Source of the DNA: Polaromonas eurypsychrophila
GTDB lineage: Bacteria > Pseudomonadota > Gammaproteobacteria > Burkholderiales > Burkholderiaceae_C
Direction of reading: 5' to 3'
Length of the DNA: 64,000 nucleotides
Assembly (NCBI RefSeq): GCF_014641715.1
Contig: NZ_BMIG01000007.1
Location: 1 to 64,000 of the forward strand
In this document: one piece after another, positions 35,805 through 44,775 of the stretch
How the letters are laid out: each line of letters opens with the position of its first letter
Numbering within the stretch: the first letter of the stretch is position 1
The notes under the pieces: generated by a model
What the model was told of the DNA's origin: nothing
The model's database searches: none
What the model saw: only the letters and a program-made list of their open reading frames with translations
Translations under genes and position numbers: made by a program

Positions 35805-37088
35805 ATGCCTACGTCGAGCCTGATTCAGCCTTTTTTACCTTCTGAACTACTGCAAAAAAAGTCCCTCCGCCTGCAACTCCTGATGGTTGCGCTGCTGACA
35901 GTGTTCGTTGCAGCTTGTGGCAAAGGCGCCAATGGCAATGGATCGGGGGCCGGCGCAACGCGGCCACCGGCCGAGGTCGGCGTGGTGACGGTCAGCCAGG
36001 GTGATGTGGCACTCGTCACTGAACTGCCTGGCCGGCTGGAGGCCTCTCGCGTGGCACAGGTCAGGGCGCGGGCGGCGGGCATTTTGCAAAAGAGGTTGTT
36101 CCGTGAGGGCGGCGACGTCAAGGCCGGCCAGCCCTTGTTCACGATTGACTCTGCGCCTTACGCGGCCCAAGTAGCGAGCGCCAAGGCTGGCCAGGCGCGT
36201 GCGGAAGCCAATCTGGCCCAGGCCACAGGGCTGGCCGAGCGCTACAAGACGCTGGTGCAGGCCAATGCGGTCAGCAAGCAGGAATATGCCAACGCGGTGG
36301 CGGCGCAAAAGCAGGCCGAGGCCGATGTGGCCGTCGGCCGGGCGAACGTGCAGACCGCCAGCATCAACCTTGGTTATGCCGCGGTCACCGCGCCGATTTC
36401 GGGACGTATCGGTCGCGCGCTGGTCACCGAAGGCGCATTGGTCGGGCAGGGCGACGCGACCCAACTGGCGGTGATCCAGCAAATCAATCCGATGTATGTC
36501 AATTTCACGCAGTCCGCATCGGAAGTGATGAAGCTGCGCAATGGCCTGGAAAGTGGTCAGTTCAAACGTGCTGGTGGCGGCCGGGCAGCCAGCGTGCGCA
36601 TCGTGCTGGAAGACGGCAGTGAATATGCCAAACCCGGCCGCTTGTTGTTTTCCGACCTGACGGTCGATGCCACCACCGGCCAGATCACGCTGCGCGCCGA
36701 AGTGCCCAACCCCGGCGGCGACTTGTTGCCGGGGCTGTATGTGCGCGTTCGGCTGGAGCAGGCCCAGGCCACCAATGCCATCACCTTGCCGCAGCAGGCG
36801 GTCACGCGCACCGCCCAGGGCGATACGGTGATGGTGGTCGGTGACGACAACAAGGTCAACCCGCGAACCATCAGGATAGGCTCAGCCAAGGGTAACCAGT
36901 GGGTGGTGCTCGAAGGCCTTAAAACCGGCGAAAAAGTCATGGTGGACGGCTTCCAGAAATTGCAGCCCGGCGCGACGGTCAAGCCGGTGCCCTGGCAGCC
37001 GGTCGCTGCCCGGCCTGCCGGCGCAGCTTCCGCCCCTGCGGCTTCTGCCTCCGCGCCTGCCGCTGCCGCCTCGTCGGCCGCGAAATAA
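35805..37088 (+). CDS. RND efflux periplasmic adaptor (AcrA-like)
   Basis: A 427-aa membrane-fusion lipoprotein: hydrophobic start with lipobox VFVAACG, then AcrA-like GRLEASRVAQVRARAAGILQKRLFREGGDVKAGQPLFTIDSAPY and VTAPISGRIGRALVTEGALV. The ATG at 35805 follows AAGGAAG. The C-terminal Ala/Pro/Ser-rich tail is low complexity. It is the first gene of a complete three-gene pump operon under the adjacent TetR repressor. Confidence 0.92.
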   Translation: MPTSSLIQPFLPSELLQKKSLRLQLLMVALLTVFVAACGKGANGNGSGAGATRPPAEVGVVTVSQGDVALVTELPGRLEASRVAQVRARAAGILQKRLFREGGDVKAGQPLFTIDSAPYAAQVASAKAGQARAEANLAQATGLAERYKTLVQANAVSKQEYANAVAAQKQAEADVAVGRANVQTASINLGYAAVTAPISGRIGRALVTEGALVGQGDATQLAVIQQINPMYVNFTQSASEVMKLRNGLESGQFKRAGGGRAASVRIVLEDGSEYAKPGRLLFSDLTVDATTGQITLRAEVPNPGGDLLPGLYVRVRLEQAQATNAITLPQQAVTRTAQGDTVMVVGDDNKVNPRTIRIGSAKGNQWVVLEGLKTGEKVMVDGFQKLQPGATVKPVPWQPVAARPAGAASAPAASASAPAAAASSAAK

Positions 37089-37099
37089 GGAGCTGCTGC

Positions 37100-40000
37100 A
37101 TGGCCAAGTTTTTTATTGATCGGCCGATCTTTGCCTGGGTGATTGCGCTGTTCATCATCGTGATGGGTGGCGTGGCGATCACGCGGTTGCCCATCTCCCA
37201 ATACCCGCCGGTGGCACCACCTGCCATCGTCATCAACGTTGCCTATCCGGGCGCCTCGGCCCAGACGCTGGAAGACAGCGTGTTGTCAGTGATTGAGCGC
37301 GAGATGAACGGCTCGCCAGGCCTGATTTACATGGAGTCGGTGGCGCAGGCCAACGGTACCGGCAGCATCACCATCAGTTTTCAGCCCGGCACCAACGCCG
37401 ACCTGGCGCAGGTGGACGTGCAGAACCGCCTCTCTCGCGCCTCGCCGCGTCTGCCGCAGGCCGTGACGCAACAGGGCGTGCGCGTGGACAAGTCGCGCTC
37501 CAATTTCCTGCTGTTCACCATGCTGTCGTCGAGCAACCCGGCGATTGATCCGATTGCGCTCGGTGACTACGCGTCCCGCACGGTGGTGCCTGAGCTGCAG
37601 CGTCTGCCCGGCATCGGTCAGGCCCAGTTGTTCGGCTCCGAGCGCGCGATGCGTGTCTGGATCGACCCGGCCAAGCTGGCGGGTTTCAACCTGTCCTCGG
37701 CCGATGTCACCACCGCCATCCGCTCGCAGAACGCGCAGGTCGCCTCCGGCACCATTGGCGACCTGCCCAATGTTGGCGGCCAGGGCATAGCAGCGACAGT
37801 GGTGGTCAACGGCCAGCTTGCCAATGTTGAACAGTTCGGCAACATCGTGTTGCGTGCCAACACCGACGGCTCCACCGTGCGGCTCAAGGACGTGGCCCGC
37901 ATGGAACTCGGCGGCCAGACCTATGCAACGTCGGCGCGCCTCAACGGCCAGCCGGCCGTCGGTATCGGCGTTCAGCTGTCACCCAGCGGCAACGCGCTGG
38001 CCTCGGCCAAGGCCGTGCGCCAGAAGATGGCCGAGTTGGAGCGTTATTTTCCGCAGGGCGTGAGTTGGTCGATTCCCTATGACAGCTCGCGTTTTGTGCA
38101 GATATCCATCTCACAGGTTGCGGTGACGCTGCTGGAAGCCGTGGCGCTGGTGTTCCTGGTGATGTTCCTGTTCCTGCAGAACTGGCGCTATACCGTGATT
38201 CCGACCATCGTCGTGCCGATCGCGCTGCTGGGCACCTTCGGCACCCTCCTGGCCCTGGGTTTTTCGATCAACGTGCTCACCATGTTCGGCATGGTGCTGG
38301 TGATCGGCATCGTGGTTGATGATGCGATCGTGGTGGTCGAAAACGTCGAGCGCATCATGAGCGAGGAAGGCCTGCCGCCACTGGAGGCCACACGCAAGGC
38401 CATGAAGCAGATCTCGGGCGCCATCATCGGTGTGACGGTGGTGCTGATCTCGGTGTTTGTGCCGCTGGCCTTTTTTGCCGGCTCCACCGGCAACATCTAC
38501 CGCCAGTTCTCGGCAGTGATGGTGGCGTCCATCGGCTTTTCGGCCTTCATGGCGCTGTCGCTAACGCCGGCTTTGTGCGCAACATTGCTCAAGCCGGTCG
38601 AGGCCGGGCATCACCACGAAAAGCGCGACTTTTTTGGCTGGTTCAACCGCGGCTTCTCGCGCACCGCGAAGGCTTATGAAAGTGTGGTTGCCCGCATACT
38701 CAAACGCGCGGCACGTTACCTGGTGATTTACGTTGCGATCATTGGTGTGGTGGCCGTGGTCTACATGCGTTTGCCCACGTCTTTCCTGCCGGGTGAGGAC
38801 CAGGGCAATATTTTGGTGAACGTGCAGTTGCCGCCTGGCGCGACGCAGGAGCGAACGCTGGCAGTGATGCAGCAGGTCGAGGCTTACATCCTCAAGCAGC
38901 CCGAGGTGCAAAGCATGGTGGGTGTGCTGGGCTTCAGCTTTTCGGGCCAGGGCCAGAATGCGGCACTTGCCTTCGTGACGCTCAAGGACTGGTCCGAGCG
39001 TGAAGGCCCCGGCCAGTCGGCTGCGGAACTGGCGGGTCGGGCTTTCGGTGCGCTCTCGGGCATACGCGATGCCTTCATCTTCCCGTTGAGCCCGCCGCCG
39101 ATTCCCGAACTCGGTTCTGCCAGTGGCTTCACCTTCCGTCTGCAAGATCGTGGTGGCGCTGGTCATGACGCGCTGCTCGCCGCGCGTAACCAGATGCTGG
39201 GCATGGCTGCCAAAAGCCCGGTGCTGGCCCAGGTGCGTCCGGACGGCCTGGAGGATGGGCCGCAATTGCAGATCGACATCGACCGCGACAAGGCCAATGC
39301 GCTCGGCGTTTCCTTTGACTCGATCAACGCTACGTTGTCGACAGCGCTTGGCTCAAGTTACGTGAACGACTTCCCCAATCAGGGACGGCTACAGCGTGTG
39401 GTGGTCCAGGCCGACGCACCCGCGCGCATGCAGCCCGATGATTTATTGCGGCTCAACGCGAGCAACAGCCAGGGTCGGCCGGTGCCGATGTCGGCTTTTG
39501 CGTCCACCCGCTGGGTCACCGGCGCCCAGCAGACCATCCGTTACAACGGCTACCCCGCAATGCGGATTTCAGGCTCGGCCGCGCCCGGCTACAGCTCTGG
39601 TGCAGCCATGGCCGAGATGGAAAATCTGGCGACCAGGTTGCCGGCGGGATTTGGTTTCGAATGGACCGGCCAGTCGCGCGAGGAAAAACTGGCCGGCTCA
39701 CAGGCCCTGATCCTCTACGGCTTTGCGATCCTGGCCGTTTTCCTCTGCCTGGCGGCGCTGTACGAAAGCTGGACCATCCCGCTGGCGGTAATTCTTGTGG
39801 TTCCGCTGGGCGTGCTCGGCGTGTTGCTGGCGACGCTGCTGCGCGGGTATTCCAACGACGTGTACTTCCAGGTGGGACTGATCACCATCATTGGCCTGTC
39901 AGCAAAAAATGCGATCCTGATCATCGAGTTTGCCAAGGACCTGGAAGCCCAGGGCAAAAGCGCGATTGAATCGGCATTGGCAGCGGCCCACCTGCGGTTC

Positions 40001-40279
40001 CGTCCTATCGTGATGACGTCGCTGGCTTTCATGATGGGCGTGCTGCCGCTGGCGATTGCCACTGGCGCGGGCTCGGCCAGCCAGCGCGCCATCGGCACCG
40101 GCGTGATCGGCGGCATGATCACCGGGACGGCGCTGGCGGTGATCTTTGTGCCGGTATTTTTTGTCGTGGTGCGCGGTTTGTTCAAGAGCAGCGAGCGGCA
40201 GAAAAAAATGTATGCAGCACATGCCCATGCGGCGGGAATCGACGGCGATGAAAGCCTTGAAGGGAAAAACAATGCGTAA
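37100..40279 (+). CDS. RND efflux transporter (AcrB/HAE1 type)
   Basis: A 1059-aa HAE1 pump: MAKFFIDRPIFAWVIALFIIVMGGVAI start, GIVVDDAIVVVENVERIM proton-relay Asp pair, FFAGSTGNIYRQFS, and C-terminal GLSAKNAILIIEFAKDL. Exports hydrophobic drugs from the periplasm by proton exchange. Separated by 11 bp from the adaptor and overlapping the outer-membrane gene by 8 bp. Confidence 0.94.
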   Translation: MAKFFIDRPIFAWVIALFIIVMGGVAITRLPISQYPPVAPPAIVINVAYPGASAQTLEDSVLSVIEREMNGSPGLIYMESVAQANGTGSITISFQPGTNADLAQVDVQNRLSRASPRLPQAVTQQGVRVDKSRSNFLLFTMLSSSNPAIDPIALGDYASRTVVPELQRLPGIGQAQLFGSERAMRVWIDPAKLAGFNLSSADVTTAIRSQNAQVASGTIGDLPNVGGQGIAATVVVNGQLANVEQFGNIVLRANTDGSTVRLKDVARMELGGQTYATSARLNGQPAVGIGVQLSPSGNALASAKAVRQKMAELERYFPQGVSWSIPYDSSRFVQISISQVAVTLLEAVALVFLVMFLFLQNWRYTVIPTIVVPIALLGTFGTLLALGFSINVLTMFGMVLVIGIVVDDAIVVVENVERIMSEEGLPPLEATRKAMKQISGAIIGVTVVLISVFVPLAFFAGSTGNIYRQFSAVMVASIGFSAFMALSLTPALCATLLKPVEAGHHHEKRDFFGWFNRGFSRTAKAYESVVARILKRAARYLVIYVAIIGVVAVVYMRLPTSFLPGEDQGNILVNVQLPPGATQERTLAVMQQVEAYILKQPEVQSMVGVLGFSFSGQGQNAALAFVTLKDWSEREGPGQSAAELAGRAFGALSGIRDAFIFPLSPPPIPELGSASGFTFRLQDRGGAGHDALLAARNQMLGMAAKSPVLAQVRPDGLEDGPQLQIDIDRDKANALGVSFDSINATLSTALGSSYVNDFPNQGRLQRVVVQADAPARMQPDDLLRLNASNSQGRPVPMSAFASTRWVTGAQQTIRYNGYPAMRISGSAAPGYSSGAAMAEMENLATRLPAGFGFEWTGQSREEKLAGSQALILYGFAILAVFLCLAALYESWTIPLAVILVVPLGVLGVLLATLLRGYSNDVYFQVGLITIIGLSAKNAILIIEFAKDLEAQGKSAIESALAAAHLRFRPIVMTSLAFMMGVLPLAIATGAGSASQRAIGTGVIGGMITGTALAVIFVPVFFVVVRGLFKSSERQKKMYAAHAHAAGIDGDESLEGKNNA

Positions 40280-41714
40280 GACCGCTCTGGCGGGGACTTT
40301 GGCGGCGGCTCTGGCTGCCGGCTGCTCCATGGCGCCCAACTATGAGCGGCCCGACGCGCCGATTGCAACTGACTGGCCGGGCCTGCGGCTGTCAAGGTCG
40401 CTCGCGTCCGCGCCGCCGGTCGCCTCGGCCTCGGTGCAGTCTGTCGCCGCTGCCGACATCGAATGGCAGAGTTTTTTCAGCGACGCCAAGATGCGTCTGC
40501 TGATCGACGCGGCACTGCGTAACAACCGCGACCTGCGCATCGCGGTGCTCAACATCGAGCAGGCCCGCGCCCAGTTCCAGATCCGGCGGGCCGACCAGTT
40601 CCCGACGGTTGGCGCTGCGGCGACCGGTACGCGGCAGCCCGCCGCCGGCGGAAATATTTCCAGCGTCTACACCGCGGGACTGGCCATGACCTCGTACGAG
40701 ATTGATTTCTTCGGTCGCGTCGCCAGCCTCAAGGACGCCGCGCTGGCGCAGTACCTGGCGACCGAAGAAGGGCGCAAGACCACGCAGATCAGCCTGATCG
40801 CCACCGTTGCCAACACCTGGCTGAGCCTGCTGGCCGATGAGGAGTTGCTGGGCATTACCGAGCAGACGCTTGCAACACGCGAGGAGTCTTTCAAGCTCAG
40901 CCAGCTGCGCTTTGACAATGGCATCACTTCCGAGCTCGACTTGCGCCAGGCCGAGTCGCTGGCGGAAGCCGCCCGTGTCAGCCGGGCGCAACTGCAGCGC
41001 CAGCGCGCGCAGGGCGAGAATCTGCTGACCTTGCTGGTGGGCCAGCCCTTGAGCGGAGAACTGGCAACCGCCTTGCCACGTGGCCAAGCGCTGGCCGATG
41101 CGCCGGTCATGGTGGACGTGCCCGCCGGTCTGCCCTCGGACTTGCTGACCAAACGGCCCGACATCCGCCAAGCCGAACAGCAACTGCTGGCCGCCAACGC
41201 CAACATCGGCGCCGCGCGCGCCGCATTTTTTCCGCGGATTTCACTGACGGCGTCGGCTGGCAGCGTCAGTACCCACTTGTCGGGCCTTTTCGAAAGTGGA
41301 ACCTACGGCTGGACGCTGGCGCCGCAATTGTTCTTGCCGCTGTTCGACGCGGGCCGCAACCGCGCCGGGCTCGATTCTGCCAATGTCAACCGCGACCTGG
41401 CTGTGGCGCAGTACGAAAAAGCCATCCAGACCGCTTTCCGTGAAGTGGCCGATGCCCTGGCGGGCCGCGCCACGCTGGGTGAGCAACTTCGCGCCCAGCA
41501 AGCGCAGACAACGGCAGAAACCACGCGTTTCAAGTTGTCGGACCTGCGATACCAGAACGGCATTGCCAACCAGCTTGACTTGCTCGACGCCCAGCGCTCG
41601 CTGTTCGCCGCGCAGCAGGCCGTGGTGCAAACCCGGCTGCTGCAACTGCAAAACCAGGTCACCTTGTACAAGACCCTGGGTGGCGGCTGGAAAGAGCCTG
41701 CGGCAACGCCCTAA
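40272..41714 (+). CDS. outer-membrane efflux channel lipoprotein (OprM/NodT family)
   Basis: A 480-aa TolC-type channel. The signal LAAALAAGCSMAPNYERPD has a clear lipobox (Cys near residue 18). Two repeats of long helices (LRIAVLNIEQARAQFQIRRADQFP and SQLRFDNGITSELDLRQAES / SDLRYQNGIANQLDLLDAQRS) make the barrel-helix duplication. The ATG at 40272 with GAAGGG before it is preferred to one at 40248. It completes the tripartite pump. Confidence 0.92.
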   Translation: MRKTALAGTLAAALAAGCSMAPNYERPDAPIATDWPGLRLSRSLASAPPVASASVQSVAAADIEWQSFFSDAKMRLLIDAALRNNRDLRIAVLNIEQARAQFQIRRADQFPTVGAAATGTRQPAAGGNISSVYTAGLAMTSYEIDFFGRVASLKDAALAQYLATEEGRKTTQISLIATVANTWLSLLADEELLGITEQTLATREESFKLSQLRFDNGITSELDLRQAESLAEAARVSRAQLQRQRAQGENLLTLLVGQPLSGELATALPRGQALADAPVMVDVPAGLPSDLLTKRPDIRQAEQQLLAANANIGAARAAFFPRISLTASAGSVSTHLSGLFESGTYGWTLAPQLFLPLFDAGRNRAGLDSANVNRDLAVAQYEKAIQTAFREVADALAGRATLGEQLRAQQAQTTAETTRFKLSDLRYQNGIANQLDLLDAQRSLFAAQQAVVQTRLLQLQNQVTLYKTLGGGWKEPAATP

Positions 41715-42346
41715 GCGGCCTTGGTTTCGGCGCTGAGCTGGTCGGCAAACGCGTGGTTGAGGTCGCGGTGGCCGGCTTCATCGTCGCGCACGACCAGGAT
41801 CACGTCGCGCAGGCGCGCGTCAGGTGCCAGCTTCCAGTAGTCAATCGCGATTTGCGGCGCGGGCACATTCTCGTACTGCCCGCTGTCAATGCCCGCCAGG
41901 TATTCGGTGTAGCTGTAGACCGCTTCTTCCTCGAAGTAGCCGACGAGTCGGTGCGCGGTGCGGGAGGACACCAGGTAGAGCAGGAAAAACAGGTTGTAGA
42001 AGATGCCCTGCGCCAGCATGATCATCCAGCGTTCCAGCCGGCTCGGTTTGGCGATGTGCACAAAGGTCATCAGGTGCATGCGTTCGTTTTCGGCTTCGTC
42101 AAGCAACTGACGTATCCAGCCCTCGTCGTTTTTCATGCTGCGCAAGGACTTCAGGTGGATCAGCGCCCCGCCGACCATGCCCGGCACCGCAGCCACGGTT
42201 TCCAGCACCACGGCGCGGTTGCCGTAACGTCCGGCAAAAAAGGTGTCCGCCAGGAAACGCAGCAAGCGGGTGGTGCGCCAGGCGAAGCGGTCCGAGAGAT
42301 CCGTCTGTACATGGTGCGGTGCTTGCGGTGGCGTGGAGTCGGACAT
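41711..42346 (-). CDS. aox: alternative oxidase (diiron ubiquinol oxidase)
   Basis: A 211-aa bacterial alternative oxidase. All diiron ligands are recognisable: LETVAAVPGM, DEAENERMHL, YFEEEAVYSYTEYL and RDDEAGHRDLNH (Glu, Glu-x-x-His, Glu, Glu-x-x-His). Two hydrophobic patches (IHLKSL region and MIMLAQGIFYNLFFLLYLVS) anchor it monotopically to the inner membrane. It would oxidise ubiquinol with oxygen without pumping protons, resisting cyanide, sulfide or NO. AGGAGA precedes the ATG at 42346. It converges on the efflux operon (stop overlap of four bases) and has no respiratory genes around it. Confidence 0.9.
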   Translation of the reverse strand: MSDSTPPQAPHHVQTDLSDRFAWRTTRLLRFLADTFFAGRYGNRAVVLETVAAVPGMVGGALIHLKSLRSMKNDEGWIRQLLDEAENERMHLMTFVHIAKPSRLERWMIMLAQGIFYNLFFLLYLVSSRTAHRLVGYFEEEAVYSYTEYLAGIDSGQYENVPAPQIAIDYWKLAPDARLRDVILVVRDDEAGHRDLNHAFADQLSAETKAA

Positions 42347-42487
42347 GAGGCATTCTCCTGTGGTGCGATTCATTGGAACACGTATCAAGCGGAAGATGCT
42401 ATTTGGACTTCCTGAACCCCTGGCCTTCCGCGCCATCGCGCCGACATTCTGGTGGTTTATGCTGGGTTCCTTTTCAGGAGCTGAGCC

Positions 42488-43798
42488 ATGGTCCTCTTTT
42501 CCCAGGATGCCCTCAACCCCGGCGTGCGCAAGCGCGAGGTGTTTGGTTGGGCCATGTATGACTTTGCGAACTCGGGTTACACCACCGTCGTGATCACGGC
42601 GGTATTTGCCGCCTATTTCGTGGGCGGCATTGCGCAGAAGGCCGAGTGGGCCACCTTTGCCTGGACGGCGGCGCTCAGCGTGTCCTACGCGATTGTCATG
42701 CTCACCATGCCTAGCCTCGGCGCCTATGCCGACCTGCGCGCGGCCAAGAAGCGACTGCTGATGATCACCACCGCCGGCTGTGTGCTCAGTACTGCTGCGC
42801 TGGCGCTGGCTGGTCCCAGCAGCGTGGCTTTCGCGGTGCTGCTGATCATTGTGTCGAATACCTTTTTTGCGTATGGCGAGTCACTAACCGCCGCCTTCTT
42901 GCCGGAACTGGCCCGGACTGAAGCTTTGGGAAAGGTCAGCGGCTGGGGTTGGGCTTTCGGTTACTTCGGCGGCATGCTGGCGCTTGGCATTTGTCTGGGC
43001 TATGTAATCTGGGCCCAGGGGCGCGGTATCCCGGCTGACCAGTTTGTTCCCGTCACCATGCTGATCACGGCTGTGATTTACGGCCTGGCCTCGCTGGTGA
43101 CCTTCCGCCTGCTCAAGGAAAGGGCGCAGCCCAACCCGGCGGCCTCACGTGTGGGCGGCATGAAGGCGTCGCTGGCGCAATTGCGCCAGACCTTTCGCCA
43201 GGCCAGGCGTTACAAGGACTTCATGTGGCTGCTGGCCAGCGCCGTGTTCTACCAGGGGGGGGTCGCCGTGGCCATCGCGTTGGCCGCTATTTACGCCGAG
43301 CAGGTGATTGGTTTTCAGCCGCAGGAAACCATGGTGCTGATCTTCGTGCTTAACTTTGCCGCCGCCGGTGGTGCGTTTGCCTTCGGTTATTTCCAGGACC
43401 GCATCGGCCACAAGCTGGCGCTGGGCATTACGCTGGTGGGCTGGATCGCCACCTGCGTGATCGCTGCCGTTACCACCACCAAGGGCGGCTTCTGGTACGC
43501 CGCCGCGATCGCCGGGGTGTGCATGGGCTCCAGCCAGTCGGCCGGCCGCGCCATGGCCGGCATGTTCGCTCCGAAAAAGCAACTGGCCGAGTTTTACGGC
43601 CTGTGGACCTTCGCCATCCGGCTGGCCAGCATCATCGGGCCGCTGAGTTACGGCGCCATTACCTGGATGACCGGTGGTGACCAGCGCACCGCCATTTTGT
43701 CGACGGCCGTGCTGTTTGCCGTGGGCCTGGTGCTGCTGGTTCCGGTGAATGTGCTGCGCGGGCGGCAGGCCGCGCTACAGGCCGACACCCAGGCCTGA
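42488..43798 (+). CDS. MFS transporter (UMF1/Atg22-like)
   Basis: A 436-aa twelve-helix transporter. VFGWAMYDFANSGYTTVVITAVFAAYF is the typical Atg22-like/UMF1 opening and GVCMGSSQSAGRAMAGMFAPKKQLAEFYG the C-half signature. Substrate unknown (amino acid efflux is suggested for the eukaryotic relatives). Diverges from the alternative oxidase gene. Confidence 0.85.
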   Translation: MVLFSQDALNPGVRKREVFGWAMYDFANSGYTTVVITAVFAAYFVGGIAQKAEWATFAWTAALSVSYAIVMLTMPSLGAYADLRAAKKRLLMITTAGCVLSTAALALAGPSSVAFAVLLIIVSNTFFAYGESLTAAFLPELARTEALGKVSGWGWAFGYFGGMLALGICLGYVIWAQGRGIPADQFVPVTMLITAVIYGLASLVTFRLLKERAQPNPAASRVGGMKASLAQLRQTFRQARRYKDFMWLLASAVFYQGGVAVAIALAAIYAEQVIGFQPQETMVLIFVLNFAAAGGAFAFGYFQDRIGHKLALGITLVGWIATCVIAAVTTTKGGFWYAAAIAGVCMGSSQSAGRAMAGMFAPKKQLAEFYGLWTFAIRLASIIGPLSYGAITWMTGGDQRTAILSTAVLFAVGLVLLVPVNVLRGRQAALQADTQA

Positions 43799-43842
43799 CC
43801 ACCTGTTCCGCGTGGGTTTCGGTGAATCAGCCGTGGCGGCTG

Positions 43843-44757
43843 TCAGACATGCAGCGGGGCTGCGGTGCTGTCGAGTTGCAACCAGCGCTGCGCTGCCGTT
43901 TGCAAGACGGCGGGTTCGCCGGTGGTGAACAACTTGATCTGGCCGACCCGCTTTGTGACGGGGCTGTCGGCGGCAAGTAAGCGCAAGCGGGTCTGGCGCG
44001 CGACCGGCACGCCGGTGTCCACGAGGTGCACGTCCGGCCCGAGCAGGGCGCGCAGGATTTCACTGGCGAACGGGTAATGGGTGCAGCCGAGCACCAGCGT
44101 GTCCATCTCCCCATCCTTCAAGCCAAATCGGCCCATAGCCCTTGTGTGGATTGAGCAAGCAGCTATCAATTCAGGAGCGGATTCGGGCCAGCCGGCTGCC
44201 TGTTCGATGGCTTCCGCCAGGCCGTCACAGGGCTGCAGCACAAACTCGGCTTGGGTCGACAGGGTGCCCAGCAAAGTCCTGAAGCGGGCGCTCGCCAGTG
44301 TGCCGCGTGTCGCCATGACGCCGATGCGTTTGGTTTTGCTGAGGACGGCAGCCGGTTTGAGCGCCGGCTCCACCCCAATGATGGGCAAGTGCGGATGCTC
44401 CGCACGCAGCAGGTCGATCGCCGCTGCCGTGGCGGTATTGCAGGCGATCACCAGGGCCTGAATCTCTTGCCCCAGCAGGTACTGGGTGAGGGCGCGCGAG
44501 CGCGCGGTCACAAATGCATCGTCCCGCTCGCCGTAGGGCGCGTGGCCGCTGTCGGCGATGTAGATGAAGTCTTGCTGCGGCAGTTCGGCGCGTAGCGCTT
44601 GCAGCACGCTCAGGCCGCCGATGCCGCTGTCGAAGATGCCAATGGGCCCCCACGGTCGCGCACTGCGTGTCACTCCCTGCCCCCCGAGGGGGCCGCTGCG
44701 CCTGCGGTCCGGCAAAGCCGGTCCCGCGGCCCCTGCTTGAAGGGAGAGAGGATGCAC
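43843..44757 (-). CDS. murI: glutamate racemase
   Basis: Supplies D-glutamate for peptidoglycan. PIGIFDSGIGGLSVLQALRA carries the first proton-relay region, LVIACNTATAAAID the first catalytic Cys, LVLGCTHYPFAS the second. The first ~35 residues (MHPLSLQAGAAGPALPDRRR) are read from a dispersed GC repeat, so the natural start may instead be the GTG at 44673 or nearby. A second repeat copy (44131-44178) adds codons in the C-terminal third. Located downstream of the class I fumarase on the same strand. Confidence 0.9.
   Translation of the reverse strand: MHPLSLQAGAAGPALPDRRRSGPLGGQGVTRSARPWGPIGIFDSGIGGLSVLQALRAELPQQDFIYIADSGHAPYGERDDAFVTARSRALTQYLLGQEIQALVIACNTATAAAIDLLRAEHPHLPIIGVEPALKPAAVLSKTKRIGVMATRGTLASARFRTLLGTLSTQAEFVLQPCDGLAEAIEQAAGWPESAPELIAACSIHTRAMGRFGLKDGEMDTLVLGCTHYPFASEILRALLGPDVHLVDTGVPVARQTRLRLLAADSPVTKRVGQIKLFTTGEPAVLQTAAQRWLQLDSTAAPLHV
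44131..44178 (-). repeat. dispersed ~45-bp repeat, family A, inside murI
   Basis: GAGCAAGCAGCTATCAATTC is read in frame and encodes ELIAACSIHTRAMGR in MurI. Confidence 0.75.
44646..44750 (+). repeat. dispersed GC-palindrome repeat overlapping murI start
   Basis: Begins GCCCCCACGGTCGCGCACTG and includes CTGCCCCCCGAGGGGGCCGC and GGCAAAGCCGGTCCCGCGGC; nearly identical in layout to the 51440 copy. Confidence 0.8.
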
Positions 44758-44775
44758 GCTCTCGGCTGTTATGGA

